Shown here: in pieces, positions 1 through 8,687 of the stretch
Layout: each line of letters opens with the position of its first letter
Position numbering within the stretch: position 1 is the first letter of the stretch
Assembly (NCBI GenBank): GCA_030066775.1
Contig: JASJAY010000008.1
Coordinates: 1-54,764, forward strand
Length of the DNA stretch: 54,764 nt
Direction: 5' to 3'
Source of the DNA: Planctomycetota bacterium
GTDB lineage: Bacteria > Planctomycetota > PLA2 > JAEUHO01
Made by a program: the position numbers and the translations under genes
Notes under the pieces: generated by a model
Told to the model about the DNA's origin: nothing
The model's database searches: none
What the model saw: only the letters and a program-made list of their open reading frames with translations

Positions 1-107
1 GTGTCCTGCTTGGGCAGGCGCTTCTTGAGCCACGGCGCGAGGCGCGCCCGCGGGGCGTCCTTGGGCTTGAGGCTCGGGTCGTTGAGGGGGTGGGCGGATT
101 GGCTCAT
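1..107 (-). CDS. Probable lipoyl synthase, N-terminal fragment
   Basis: The gene is cut by the window edge, and only the first 35 codons are visible. The ATG at 107 begins MSQSAHPLNDPSLKPKDAPR, followed by RLAPWLKKRLPKQD. A basic segment with a W-L-K...L-P core, just ahead of where the radical-SAM Cys motifs would begin, is typical of the N-terminus of LipA, which inserts sulfur into protein-bound octanoate. None of the diagnostic CxxxxxC or CxxxCxxC motifs lies inside the window, so the name is a guess from this short stretch. It is the last visible member of a minus-strand series (GT4 stop at 168, 60 nt upstream). Confidence 0.4.
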   Translation of the reverse strand, partial: MSQSAHPLNDPSLKPKDAPRARLAPWLKKRLPKQD

Positions 108-167
108 CGTCTGCCCACGAATGCTACCGATCCCTGGTTGGAGACGAAGCCGGGGCGCAGACCGGGT

Positions 168-1292
168 TCAGGATCGGGCCGCCAGCCGGCCGTAGAGCGC
201 GGCCGTCTCGTCTGCCAGGCGTTCCGCGGCAAAGCGCGCGCACGCCATCGTCCGGGCACGCGCGGCCAGGGCGGCCCGGGCGTCGGGATCGGCGGCCAGC
301 GCGTCGAGGGCGGTCGCGAGCGCCGCGTCGTCACCCGCGGGCGCGAGCCGTCCCGTCTCGCCGTCCGTGACGACGTCGACCAGCCCCCCCACGGCGGGCA
401 CCACGACGGGCGTGCCGACCACCATCGCCTCGAGCACGGAGAGCGGCACCCCCTCGCTGCGTGAGGTCAGCACGAGGGCGTCGGCGCGCGCGACCTGCGG
501 GGCGACGTCGGTGACGGCGCCGGGCGCATGGACGCGCTTCGTCAGCCCGCGGACCTCGGCCGCCGCGAGGAATGCCGTCCGCAGGGGTCCCTCGCCAAGC
601 GCGGTGAGCGTGACGGGCGTCTGCATGGCCGCGACCACGTCCAGCAGGGCCAGGGGCCGCTTCACGTCGACGAAGCGTCCGGTCCACAGGAGCTGCAAGG
701 GCTCCGCCGGGGGCTTCTCCGGACGCGGCCCCGCGGCTTCCCGAAAGCCCTCGACGTCGAAGCCGGGCTCGATCACGTGCACGCGGTCACCGGGGACGAC
801 GCGGTGGCGTACGACGACATCGTCGCGCTGGCTTGCCGACAGGCAGACCAACGCGTCCCCCAGCCGGCCGAGGACGCGCTCCGCGGCCCGGGTGCCACGC
901 CCGAGCAGGCCCTCCTCGTCGAGATGATGGCCGTGGAGCGTGTGCACCACGCGCACGCCCGTGAGCCGTGCCGCCGCGCGGCCCAGCGCGCCCGCCTTGC
1001 CCATGTGCGTGTGCAGCACGTCGGGACGGATGCGGCGGATCCACCGGACGAGCGCACGCAGGGCGCGCGTATCGGCGCGCGGATCGAGGCCCCGGCGCAG
1101 CTCGGGCAAGGGCTGCACGTCGGCGCCGCGTGCCTTCAGATCCTCGCTGCCGTCGGGCTCGCCCGACTCGGTGATGCCCGCGAGCACCGGGCCGTCCCAG
1201 CCGCGGGCCGCGAGGCCGGGAACGAGCGCCGTGAGCTGGCGCAGCGGACCCCCGCGGTTCAGGCGGGTGATGACGCGCAGCACCCGCGGCAC
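168..1292 (-). CDS. Glycosyltransferase family 4
   Basis: A 374-residue GT-B fold glycosyltransferase, predicted to be cytoplasmic and to transfer a sugar from an activated donor to a glycan or lipid acceptor. The N-terminus (PRVLRVITRLNRGGP) is the GT4 opening strand with its glycine-rich loop. The C-terminal half carries the donor-site signature SRSEGVPLSVLEAM with the E-x7-E pair and then G-x-P-V-V. Length is normal for the family. The start is a GTG lying 1 nt after the TAG of the threonine aldolase gene, so the two are probably translated together. Donor and acceptor cannot be read from sequence. Cell-envelope glycan synthesis is the usual role. Confidence 0.85.
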   Translation of the reverse strand: MPRVLRVITRLNRGGPLRQLTALVPGLAARGWDGPVLAGITESGEPDGSEDLKARGADVQPLPELRRGLDPRADTRALRALVRWIRRIRPDVLHTHMGKAGALGRAAARLTGVRVVHTLHGHHLDEEGLLGRGTRAAERVLGRLGDALVCLSASQRDDVVVRHRVVPGDRVHVIEPGFDVEGFREAAGPRPEKPPAEPLQLLWTGRFVDVKRPLALLDVVAAMQTPVTLTALGEGPLRTAFLAAAEVRGLTKRVHAPGAVTDVAPQVARADALVLTSRSEGVPLSVLEAMVVGTPVVVPAVGGLVDVVTDGETGRLAPAGDDAALATALDALAADPDARAALAARARTMACARFAAERLADETAALYGRLAARS

Positions 1293-1293
1293 G

Positions 1294-2322
1294 CTACTCC
1301 ACGGCTTTCGCGAAGCTCTGGAGCGCGCGCTCGACGTGCGCGTCGTCCACGTCGCAGTGGGTCACGAAGCGCAGCACGTCCGGGCCGGTGGCGATCGCCA
1401 GCACGTGGTCGGCGGCGAGCGCCGCTTCGATCGCGGCGGCGTCGCGTCCCTCGGCACGTACGAACACGATGTTCGTCTCGACCGGCTCGTAAAGGAGCGA
1501 GACGCCGGCGTTCGCGGTGAACCCGTCGGCGAGGCGCCGGGCGCGATCGTGGTCCGCAGCCAAGCGCGCTTCGTACCCGTCGAGCGCCAAGTGCGCCGGC
1601 GCCGCGATCACCCCCACCTGGCGCATGCCGCCGCCAAAGAGCTTGCGGACCTCGCGCGCCTCGGTGATGAAGTCCGCGTCGCCGATCAGGATGGAGCCGA
1701 TCGGCGCACCCAAGCCCTTCGAGAAACAGGCCATGATCGAGTCCGCCACGGCCCCGTAGGCCTCGAGCGGCGTGCCGCTGGCGACGGCGGCATTCCAGAG
1801 ACGCGCCCCGTCGAGGTGCACGCGTGCGCCCTTCTCGGTCGCGATGCCGCGCAGCGCCTGCAGGTGCTCGAGCGGCACCACGGCGCCGCCGTGGAAGTTG
1901 TGCGTGTTCTCGACCGTGAGCAGCTTGCACGCCGGACGGAAGCCGCCGGCGTCGCGCAGGGTGTTCCGGACCGCGTCGAGGTCGAGGACCCCGCGCCAGG
2001 ACGGCACCGGACGCGCCTGCAGGCCCGAGAGCGCAGCGAGGCCCGCCAGCTCCCAGTCGAGGGTGTGGCTCGTGTCACCGACGACCGCCTCCTGGCCCGG
2101 TCGGGTGTGGAGGTGGGCCGCGATCTGGTTGCCCTGGCTGCCCGAGGGCACGAAGAGCGCGGCCGCCCGACCGAAGCGGGCGGCCACGTCCTCTTCCAGG
2201 GCGCGCACGGTGGGGTCGTCCTGGAAGACGTCGTCGCCCACGACGGCCTCGGCCATGGCCTGGCGCATGGCCGCCGTGGGGCGCGTGACGGTGTCGCTGC
2301 GGAAGTCGGCGACGCCGGTCAC
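1294..2322 (-). CDS. ltaE: Low-specificity L-threonine aldolase
   Basis: A 342-residue fold-type I PLP enzyme that splits L-threonine or allo-threonine into glycine and acetaldehyde. It opens with DFRSDTVTRPT, the hallmark N-terminus of this family. The PLP lysine is K202 in CFSKGLGAPIGS, and the H-L-D-G-A-R motif that holds the cofactor ring is at about 169-174. Length matches bacterial LtaE (about 340). The ATG overlaps the stop of the upstream secreted-protein gene by 4 nt (ATGA), and the downstream GT4 gene starts 1 nt after its stop, so it sits inside an operon. It probably has a housekeeping role in glycine supply. Confidence 0.9.
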   Translation of the reverse strand: MTGVADFRSDTVTRPTAAMRQAMAEAVVGDDVFQDDPTVRALEEDVAARFGRAAALFVPSGSQGNQIAAHLHTRPGQEAVVGDTSHTLDWELAGLAALSGLQARPVPSWRGVLDLDAVRNTLRDAGGFRPACKLLTVENTHNFHGGAVVPLEHLQALRGIATEKGARVHLDGARLWNAAVASGTPLEAYGAVADSIMACFSKGLGAPIGSILIGDADFITEAREVRKLFGGGMRQVGVIAAPAHLALDGYEARLAADHDRARRLADGFTANAGVSLLYEPVETNIVFVRAEGRDAAAIEAALAADHVLAIATGPDVLRFVTHCDVDDAHVERALQSFAKAVE

Positions 2323-4451
2323 TTGACGGTGGCTGTCACATCATCGGGCGTGCCGGGCTTGCCGTCCGGGCCGGCCGAGGCGACGGCCGCGTCCTGGCGC
2401 GACTTGCCGTCGACCATGCGCATCTTGAACATCAGGTAGTACGGGTTGCCCCAGGGATCCTTGGGCACGGCGCGCATGTAGTTCGCCTCGACGAGCGCCT
2501 CGATCGACTTGGGCAGGGTGCTCTTCTCGAGCCGGTACAGGCGCACGTAGCGCAGGATCTCCTCGGCCTGCACCTGGGCCACGTCGAAGTCGACGCGATC
2601 CGGCCGCACCACGACCATCGGCTCGCTCATCTCCATGTCCATGGAGCGGCCCAGCGTGAAGAACGCGGCGCCGGCCACGGCGCCCACGAGGGCGACGACC
2701 GGAACAGGTGCGTGGATCGAGACCGACATCCCGTCCTTCGTCCACGAAGTGAAGCCCGCGATGCTGCGGAAGTACTTGCGCATCGAACGCGCCGGCGGGA
2801 GCTGGGCCCAGTCGAGGCGAATCGGCAGCTGCATCACGTTGGGCTTGGCCACCGTCTGCAGCAGCGGCACGCCCGTGTCGTAGAGCAGGTTCATGATCGC
2901 CTGGAAGTCCAGGTAGCCGATCGCGCCCGCATCCGCAGGCATCTGCGCCATGAGCGCCTGGAAGTCCTCCTCGCCCGCGAGGCCGCCGTCGGCGGTGCCT
3001 TCGCTGGTGCGCAGGATGATCTCCTTCATCGAATACGGAACGAGCGTGAGGGTGAGCCAGTTGCCGCGGAAGGCCCAGGTGGGCGTGAACGGCACCACGT
3101 CGTCCCCGCGCGCCTCCTGCATCTCGAAGAGGTGCAGGGTCTGGCCGCGGTACTGGATCTCGCGCGTCGAGGCGATGACGTCGCCTTCCTCGGTGAGCCA
3201 GCCCGCGAGGCCGTTCGCGAAGCGGTCGAAGATCGGCTCGAACGCGGCCGGGTCCTTGACCTTCATCATCACGGCCAGCTCGGGATAGATGCCGCCCGTC
3301 TCGGGCAGGCCCGCGTAGACGGCGACGCCGTTGCCCATGCCGGCCATGAGCTCGTTCTCGATGTCGACGCCGATCGTCTGGCTGATGTCGGAGAGCGCCT
3401 CGTTCATCTCCTCGACGGCGTCGGGCTCGACGTCGCCCACGAGCTTGCGCACGCGCGGCATCAGCTCGCCGAGCGCCACCGCCGACTCCTCGTAGTAGAA
3501 GGCGGTCGAAGGCACGTACTGGAGCGCCTGGGGCCGCATCGGCGGGAGCAGATCCATCGCCGCGAGCCCGTGGTCGGCGCCGGGCGTGTGGATCACGAAC
3601 GAGTCCATGAAGCCGTCGCCCTTGAACGCCATGCCGTACGCCGCGGCCTTCACGGTGTCGAGGCCGAGAGCCTTGGCGATCTTGCGCGCGTCGCGCGGCA
3701 TCTCCTCGCCGACGATCTCCATGATCGCCGGCACGTTCGCGTAGACGAATGCGCCGAGGTCGTCGCCGCCCGCCTTCTTGCGAACGGCCTGGAAGTCGCT
3801 GGTCGCAGCGAGCGAGCCCTCGCGGCCGGCGCCGATGATCTGCTGCAGGGTCGCCGGATCGGTGGCGAGCACGAAGGTCGTGTCGACGGTGGTGGCCGAG
3901 ACGAGCATCTCGTCGGCGTCGATCTGCCACCAGGTGCGTCCGTCCTTCTCGGTCGTGACGATCGCGTCCCCGTCCTCGCCGAGCTCCGCCTTCACGCGCT
4001 TGAGGAAAGTCGTGAAGTCGTTGACGTGCGGGCCGAAGTCGAGGCTCGCCGCCATGGTCGGGACGCGCTGGCCCTCTTGCATGCCGAGCACGGCGAAGCC
4101 GACCTGGCCCTCGAGGCCCTTGAGCTGCTCGAGCAGGTCCATCACCACCGGCGGGACGTCCTCGAGCGGGCCGCGGCCGCCCTCGCCCGACATCAGCTTC
4201 TCGATGTCCTCGGCGATCGGGTCGACGAAGCCCTGCATGTCGGGATCGGCGATCATCTTGGCGATCGCCGTCTTCTCCCAACGGGCGCCCCAGGTCCCGA
4301 CGGACTCGAGGCTGATCATGCCCAGCGAGCTGGCCGGGATCCGCGCTTCGAGCGCGAAGGGCTGGCCCTCTTCGGCATGACCGGCGGGCAGGAGGGAAAC
4401 GGCGGCGGCCAGTACGGCCGCCACGAACAGGAATCGGGTCCAGGCACGCAT
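2319..4451 (-). CDS. Secreted protein with pseudopilin (GspG)-like C-terminal tail
   Basis: 710 residues from the ATG at 4451. That start gives a clean signal peptide (MRAWTRFLFVAAVLAAAVSL...GHA), whereas a start at 4535 would bury it. Residues about 30-560 form a long alpha/beta region resembling DUF3352-type exported proteins. A hydrophobic stretch near 575-595 (VVALVGAVAGAAFFTLG) follows, then a helix and residues 627-710 with LPKSIEALVE, KDPWGNPYY and SAGPDGKPGTPDD. These last motifs are the hallmark of the GspG/type II secretion major-pseudopilin C-terminal domain, including its Ca-binding loop. No other secretion gene is nearby. Function is unknown. It overlaps ltaE by 4 nt. Confidence 0.75.
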   Translation of the reverse strand: MRAWTRFLFVAAVLAAAVSLLPAGHAEEGQPFALEARIPASSLGMISLESVGTWGARWEKTAIAKMIADPDMQGFVDPIAEDIEKLMSGEGGRGPLEDVPPVVMDLLEQLKGLEGQVGFAVLGMQEGQRVPTMAASLDFGPHVNDFTTFLKRVKAELGEDGDAIVTTEKDGRTWWQIDADEMLVSATTVDTTFVLATDPATLQQIIGAGREGSLAATSDFQAVRKKAGGDDLGAFVYANVPAIMEIVGEEMPRDARKIAKALGLDTVKAAAYGMAFKGDGFMDSFVIHTPGADHGLAAMDLLPPMRPQALQYVPSTAFYYEESAVALGELMPRVRKLVGDVEPDAVEEMNEALSDISQTIGVDIENELMAGMGNGVAVYAGLPETGGIYPELAVMMKVKDPAAFEPIFDRFANGLAGWLTEEGDVIASTREIQYRGQTLHLFEMQEARGDDVVPFTPTWAFRGNWLTLTLVPYSMKEIILRTSEGTADGGLAGEEDFQALMAQMPADAGAIGYLDFQAIMNLLYDTGVPLLQTVAKPNVMQLPIRLDWAQLPPARSMRKYFRSIAGFTSWTKDGMSVSIHAPVPVVALVGAVAGAAFFTLGRSMDMEMSEPMVVVRPDRVDFDVAQVQAEEILRYVRLYRLEKSTLPKSIEALVEANYMRAVPKDPWGNPYYLMFKMRMVDGKSRQDAAVASAGPDGKPGTPDDVTATVK

Positions 4452-4566
4452 TGCGGGAATCTCCACTTCGTTCTGCGTTCCACCGGGGTCCCGGCATTGT
4501 GCCGCCCAGGGCGGGTCCGGCCGGGGAAATGCCATACCGCCGCCGAAGCCCGGGGTTGCGCCGAAT

Positions 4567-5733
4567 TCAGCCCTGGAGCACGCCGCGCATGCGCTCGACG
4601 GCCTCCTCGATGCGCGGCACGTCGACCGCGAACGAGAAGCGGATGAAGCCCTCGCCGGCGGCGCCGAACGCCGGGCCCTCGACGCAGGCGACCCCCGCCT
4701 CCTCGAGCAGCCGGTCCGCCAGGGGGCGCGCTTCCTCGCCGGTCCCGCGAATGTCCGCGAAGAGGAAGAACGCCCCCTGGGGCATGTCGCAGGTCACGCC
4801 CGGGAGGCTGGAGAGGCCGGCCACGAGCGCGTCGCGCCGCTCGCGGAACGTCGCGACCATCGCATCGACCTCGTCGTCGAGCGCGGCAAGCGCCGCGAGG
4901 GCGGCGTGCTGTGCGAAGTGCACCGCGCAGGAGTTGCTGTTCGTCATGAGCTTCTCGAACAGCGGCGCGTAGGCCGGCGGGGCGACGGCCCAGCCGAGGC
5001 GCCAGCCCGTCATGCACCAGGTCTTGGAGAAGCCGTCGAGGATGACCGTGCGCTCCGCCATGCCCGGGAGCGTCGCGATGCTGACGTGCTCGGCGTCGAA
5101 GAGGATGCGCGCATAGATCTCGTCCGAGAGCACGAGCACGTCGTGCTCGACGCAGAGCGCGGCGATCGCCTCGAGCTCCGCACGCGTGTACACGACGCCG
5201 GTCGGATTCGACGGGCTGTTGAGCACGAGCAGCCGGGTCTTGTCGGACATGAGCGCGGCCAGCGCATCGATGTCGGGACGCTCGCGCGTCCCCGATCCCG
5301 GATGCCACGGTCGACGCACCGCGCCGAGCGCATCGACCATCGACTCGAAGATGGGAAAGCCGGGATCCGGGTAGATGACCTCGTCCCCCGCCTCCACGAA
5401 CGCGAGGTAGGTGAAGAAGATGACCGGCTTGCCGCCGGGGGCGATCACGACCTGCGATGCCTCGGCGTCCGTGCCGCGCGTGCGGTTGACGTACGCGGCG
5501 ACCGCCTGGCGCAGCGCCGGCAGCCCCGCCGCCGGCGCGTAGCCCGTGTGCCCGGCACGCAGCGCCGCGATGCACGCCTCGGTGACGGCCGGCGGCGTCG
5601 GCAGCCCCGGCTCGCCCATCTCGAGGTGGATCACGTCGCGGCCCTCGGCCTCGAGCGCCTTCGCGCGCGCCAGCACGCGGAACGCGGCCTCGGTGCCCAT
5701 CCGCTCGATCAAGGCGGTGGTGTGAATGGCCAT
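4567..5733 (-). CDS. Class I/II aminotransferase, aspartate aminotransferase family
   Basis: A 388-residue fold-type I PLP aminotransferase. The PLP lysine is K237 in DGFSKTWCMTGWRLGW. Other family marks are the N-P-T-G of SPSNPTG at about 175-178, the D-E-I-Y aspartate that pairs with the pyridine nitrogen (about 204-207), Y-x-P-A-x-G at 65-70, and the C-terminal arginine region (FIRFSFA). Length is normal. It probably moves amino groups between an amino acid and 2-oxoglutarate, but the exact substrate cannot be assigned. It lies 49 nt after the lipoprotein stop and 115 nt before the next minus-strand gene. Confidence 0.85.
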   Translation of the reverse strand: MAIHTTALIERMGTEAAFRVLARAKALEAEGRDVIHLEMGEPGLPTPPAVTEACIAALRAGHTGYAPAAGLPALRQAVAAYVNRTRGTDAEASQVVIAPGGKPVIFFTYLAFVEAGDEVIYPDPGFPIFESMVDALGAVRRPWHPGSGTRERPDIDALAALMSDKTRLLVLNSPSNPTGVVYTRAELEAIAALCVEHDVLVLSDEIYARILFDAEHVSIATLPGMAERTVILDGFSKTWCMTGWRLGWAVAPPAYAPLFEKLMTNSNSCAVHFAQHAALAALAALDDEVDAMVATFRERRDALVAGLSSLPGVTCDMPQGAFFLFADIRGTGEEARPLADRLLEEAGVACVEGPAFGAAGEGFIRFSFAVDVPRIEEAVERMRGVLQG

Positions 5734-5782
5734 GGGAATCTCCGGCGTGCGCGCGCTATCGGCGCACGCCGGGCATCATCGC

Positions 5783-6592
5783 CTAGAAGTTGAACTCGAC
5801 CGACACGGACGGCGCGATCACGAAGAGGTCGCGGCCGCTGCCGTCGTCGGTGGCGTTCTCACGGCCCATCTCGGCGTCGATCAGCCAGTGCAGGTTGACC
5901 CCGCCGCGGATGCGGACGTTCTGGTTCACCACGTAGCCGATGCCGATCTCGCCGTAGACGCCGAAGCCGCTGTCGTCGTCCTGGTAGTCCTGCGTCCACC
6001 AGTACTCGGGGCCGAAGCCGACCCAGTAGTACCAGCGCGAGTTGCGCAGCGAGTTCTCCCAGGTGACCTTCACGCCGAGGTGCCAGATCTGGCCGCCGTC
6101 CTCGCCGACGGTCGCCGCCGGACCGCCCACGGCACCGCCGACCACGCGATCGAACTCGCACTCGTGGTAGCGCAGGAAGCCGTCGATGCCCCAGCACGGG
6201 CACGAGCAGAAGTCACGGCCGACGTCGATGCCGAAGTAGCCGCACTCGCTGCCCGGGTCATCGCCCTCCTGGAAGGCGTAGCCCACGACGGCGCGCACGT
6301 CCCAGGTGCTGATGCCCTGCTCGCAAGGCAGACCGCAACCGGACCAACAGCACGCGTTGTTCGCGGCAATCGTTGTGTTGGTCGCGACGTACGCATCGCT
6401 CTGAACCGGTGCCGACTTGACCAGCATGCGCACGTCGTCGGTGGACTGCGCATCGCTTGCACTGCCGAACGCACGCACCGGCGCGTCGAGCGCCGCGACG
6501 TCGTCACTCGTCAGCGTCTGTGCGCTCTGGCAACCACCAAGAACCAATGCCGCAACACACGCCGCGGCGAGACTGAAGATCGAAGCTCGCAT
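5783..6592 (-). CDS. Cys-rich lipoprotein with outer-membrane beta-barrel-like C-terminus
   Basis: 269 residues from the ATG at 6592, the only start that gives a signal peptide with a lipobox (L18-G-G-C21). The mature part contains a cysteine-rich region with CCWSGCGLPC followed by two more clusters (SECGYFG, FCSCPCWG, YHECEF). From about residue 140 it turns into alternating aromatic/hydrophobic strands and ends SVSVEFNF, with the terminal Phe usual in small outer-membrane barrels. I recognise no named family. It is divergent from the lipoprotein gene at 6899. The mix of lipid anchor, paired cysteines and barrel-like strands is unusual. Confidence 0.7.
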   Translation of the reverse strand: MRASIFSLAAACVAALVLGGCQSAQTLTSDDVAALDAPVRAFGSASDAQSTDDVRMLVKSAPVQSDAYVATNTTIAANNACCWSGCGLPCEQGISTWDVRAVVGYAFQEGDDPGSECGYFGIDVGRDFCSCPCWGIDGFLRYHECEFDRVVGGAVGGPAATVGEDGGQIWHLGVKVTWENSLRNSRWYYWVGFGPEYWWTQDYQDDDSGFGVYGEIGIGYVVNQNVRIRGGVNLHWLIDAEMGRENATDDGSGRDLFVIAPSVSVEFNF

Positions 6593-6898
6593 CCCTCGTG
6601 TTCCCTCATGCCCGACGCGGTTCAAGCGGGTGCATTCGGTCGTTTCCGCGCTGCGCCCTGCTACGCCCTCCCAGGCTTCGTCGGGTGCGCACAGGTTACC
6701 GGGCTGCGGGACATTCCGCCACGCTTCACGGCGCGCCGATCCATGCGCAGGACTCCACACGGCATGCGCCCTCGCGCCCACGACGCGGACGAATCCGCAG
6801 TGGACGAGGCCATTTGCTGCGTCCCGTGCGTGGCACGCCAGTCGCACAGAGAAGAAGGCTCTTTATCTAGTTGCAGTTGTCGTGATGGGAGACGAGTC
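6593..6898. other. Divergent intergenic region between two lipoprotein genes
   Basis: 306 nt with no convincing gene. On the plus side there is a Shine-Dalgarno-like GGGAGA about 7 nt before the ATG at 6899, and an AT-richer TTATCT/TATCTA stretch at 6863-6869 that could be a -10 element. I see no matching -35 box. On the minus side GAGGG motifs precede the ATG at 6592. No RNA gene or strong inverted repeat was found. Confidence 0.5.
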
Positions 6899-8614
6899 AT
6901 GCTTCGCACCACTATCGTCGTTTCTTCCCTCTTCCTCTTCGCGCTCGCGCTATCCAGCTGCGGGTGCGGCAGCGACTCGGGCATGCTCGGATCCAGCCCG
7001 TCCGGCATCGCGTTCCTCTTCACGGTCGATGAGGACTTCGACCAGGGCGCGATGCTGAACGTCAATCACGACTCGCCCTACACCGATCAGCTCCAGCTGA
7101 ACACGTTCACGGAGCCCTTCCCCTTCATCAACGTGGCGGCGTCCTCGCGCGGCACGATCGTGCGCATCAACACCGACACGGGGGAGGTGGTCGGTGAGTA
7201 CCGCTCCGCCCCGGAAGGCCGAGGGCTCAACCCCTCACGCACCACGGTCGACCTGTTCGGCAACGTCTGGACCGGCAACCGTGGGGAGTGGGACTACATC
7301 GGTGACGTGCCCCACGGCTCCGTCGTCAAGATCGGCCTGGTCGTCGGCGGCACGCGCGGAGACAAGAACCCGGACGGCAGCTTCACGCCCAACCCCACGG
7401 GCATGTACCTGCAGCCGCCCTTCCAGTACAGCACCGCCGTCGATCGCGACGGCGACGGCCTGATCTTCACGTCCATGGGCCTCGGCGACATTCGCGACTG
7501 GCCGGACAACACCGACGGCGTCGGTGGCACGGACAAGGCGGATGGCGACGCGCGGGTCGAGGATGCGCTCGACGAGTGCATCCTGATCTATCAGCGCACG
7601 TTCGACGCCGACCAGGTCCGCCACGTGTCCGTGACGGCCGACAACAACGTCTGGGTCGGCGGCTATCCGTTCAGCCAGCAGACCTTCCACCTGCTGGACG
7701 GCACGACGGGCGCGAGTCTGCAGTCCTTCGACGCCGACGAGTTCAATGCGGGTGGCTACGGCGGCCTGATCGACGGCAACAACGTGCTGTGGTCGGCGAG
7801 CATCTCGCAGGCACACCTGCTGCGCTACGACATCGCAGCCGGGACAGGCATGGCCATCGACGTCGGTCAGTCGTACGGCCTCGGCATCGACACCAATGGG
7901 TACATCTGGAACTCGATGTTCACCTACAACACGATCATGAAGATCGCGCCGGATGGCACGATCGTGCCCGGCTTCCCGAAGTCGACGGGCGGTGCCAGCG
8001 GTGATCGTGGTGTCGCGATCACGCCGTCGGACAACCACGTCTGGGTCGCCAACAGCAGCGGCAGCGATGTCTCGCGGCTGGACAACGACGGGAACATCCT
8101 GAAGGTGATCTCCGTCGGCAGCGCGCCGACCGGCGTTGCGGTCGACTCCAACGGGAAGGTCTGGGTCACCAACCTGAACTCCGACAACGTCATGCGCATC
8201 GACCCGACCGCCGGCACCGACGGCCTCGGCGAGGTGGACCTCACCGTGCCGCTCGGCGACCGCGCAGGGCCCTACAACTACAGCGACATGACCGGCGCGG
8301 TCGCCATCGGTGCCACGTCGCCGCAGGGCACGTGGATCGTGGTCCTGGACGGTGGCGTGCCTGGCATGCCCTGGTCGCAGATCCGCTGGAACGAGGAGCC
8401 CGAGGCGTTCGAGCCCGCCGGGAGCAGCATCGAGGTCGAGGTCCGCGCAGCCGATGACGTGCTCGGCCTTGTGCTCGAGCCCTGGACGGCCGCCACCAAC
8501 GGCGGCCCGCTCGGCCTGACGGGGCAGTTCGTCGAGATCCGGGTGACGCTCAAGCCGGCATCCGACGGCACGAGCCCGGTGCTCTCCGACCTGACGATCG
8601 AGTCCGCGCCGTAG
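6899..8614 (+). CDS. Surface lipoprotein with Vgb/NHL-like beta-propeller repeats
   Basis: 571 residues. The ATG at 6899 gives a lipobox (L18-S-S-C21) after a 20-residue signal peptide and has a GGGAG Shine-Dalgarno. The frame stays open far upstream, but that part is not coding. From about residue 70 the protein contains repeats such as VWVANSSGSDVSRLD and KVWVTNLNSDNVMRID, spaced about 40 residues apart. This is the pattern of virginiamycin-B-lyase-like/NHL propellers. It is probably an outer-membrane or surface-displayed protein; no catalytic residues of the lyase can be assigned. The C-terminal 90 residues look like a separate beta domain. It is divergently transcribed from the Cys-rich lipoprotein gene. 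Confidence 0.8.
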   Translation: MLRTTIVVSSLFLFALALSSCGCGSDSGMLGSSPSGIAFLFTVDEDFDQGAMLNVNHDSPYTDQLQLNTFTEPFPFINVAASSRGTIVRINTDTGEVVGEYRSAPEGRGLNPSRTTVDLFGNVWTGNRGEWDYIGDVPHGSVVKIGLVVGGTRGDKNPDGSFTPNPTGMYLQPPFQYSTAVDRDGDGLIFTSMGLGDIRDWPDNTDGVGGTDKADGDARVEDALDECILIYQRTFDADQVRHVSVTADNNVWVGGYPFSQQTFHLLDGTTGASLQSFDADEFNAGGYGGLIDGNNVLWSASISQAHLLRYDIAAGTGMAIDVGQSYGLGIDTNGYIWNSMFTYNTIMKIAPDGTIVPGFPKSTGGASGDRGVAITPSDNHVWVANSSGSDVSRLDNDGNILKVISVGSAPTGVAVDSNGKVWVTNLNSDNVMRIDPTAGTDGLGEVDLTVPLGDRAGPYNYSDMTGAVAIGATSPQGTWIVVLDGGVPGMPWSQIRWNEEPEAFEPAGSSIEVEVRAADDVLGLVLEPWTAATNGGPLGLTGQFVEIRVTLKPASDGTSPVLSDLTIESAP

Positions 8615-8687
8615 CGCGGCTCGACGGGGTCCGGCCGCGATGCGAAGCGCGGCCGGGCCCGACACCCGCTTGCGCTACGCTTCTGGC

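Noticed and set aside
2712..4646. 644-codon plus-strand open frame
   Set aside because: It is the mirror of the secreted protein. It is rich in R, H, E and V repeats, with no motif or signal peptide of its own.
5726..6898. Upstream extension of the 6899 lipoprotein frame to 5726
   Set aside because: It would run across the divergent region and antisense to the Cys-rich lipoprotein. The signal peptide and ribosome site support the ATG at 6899.
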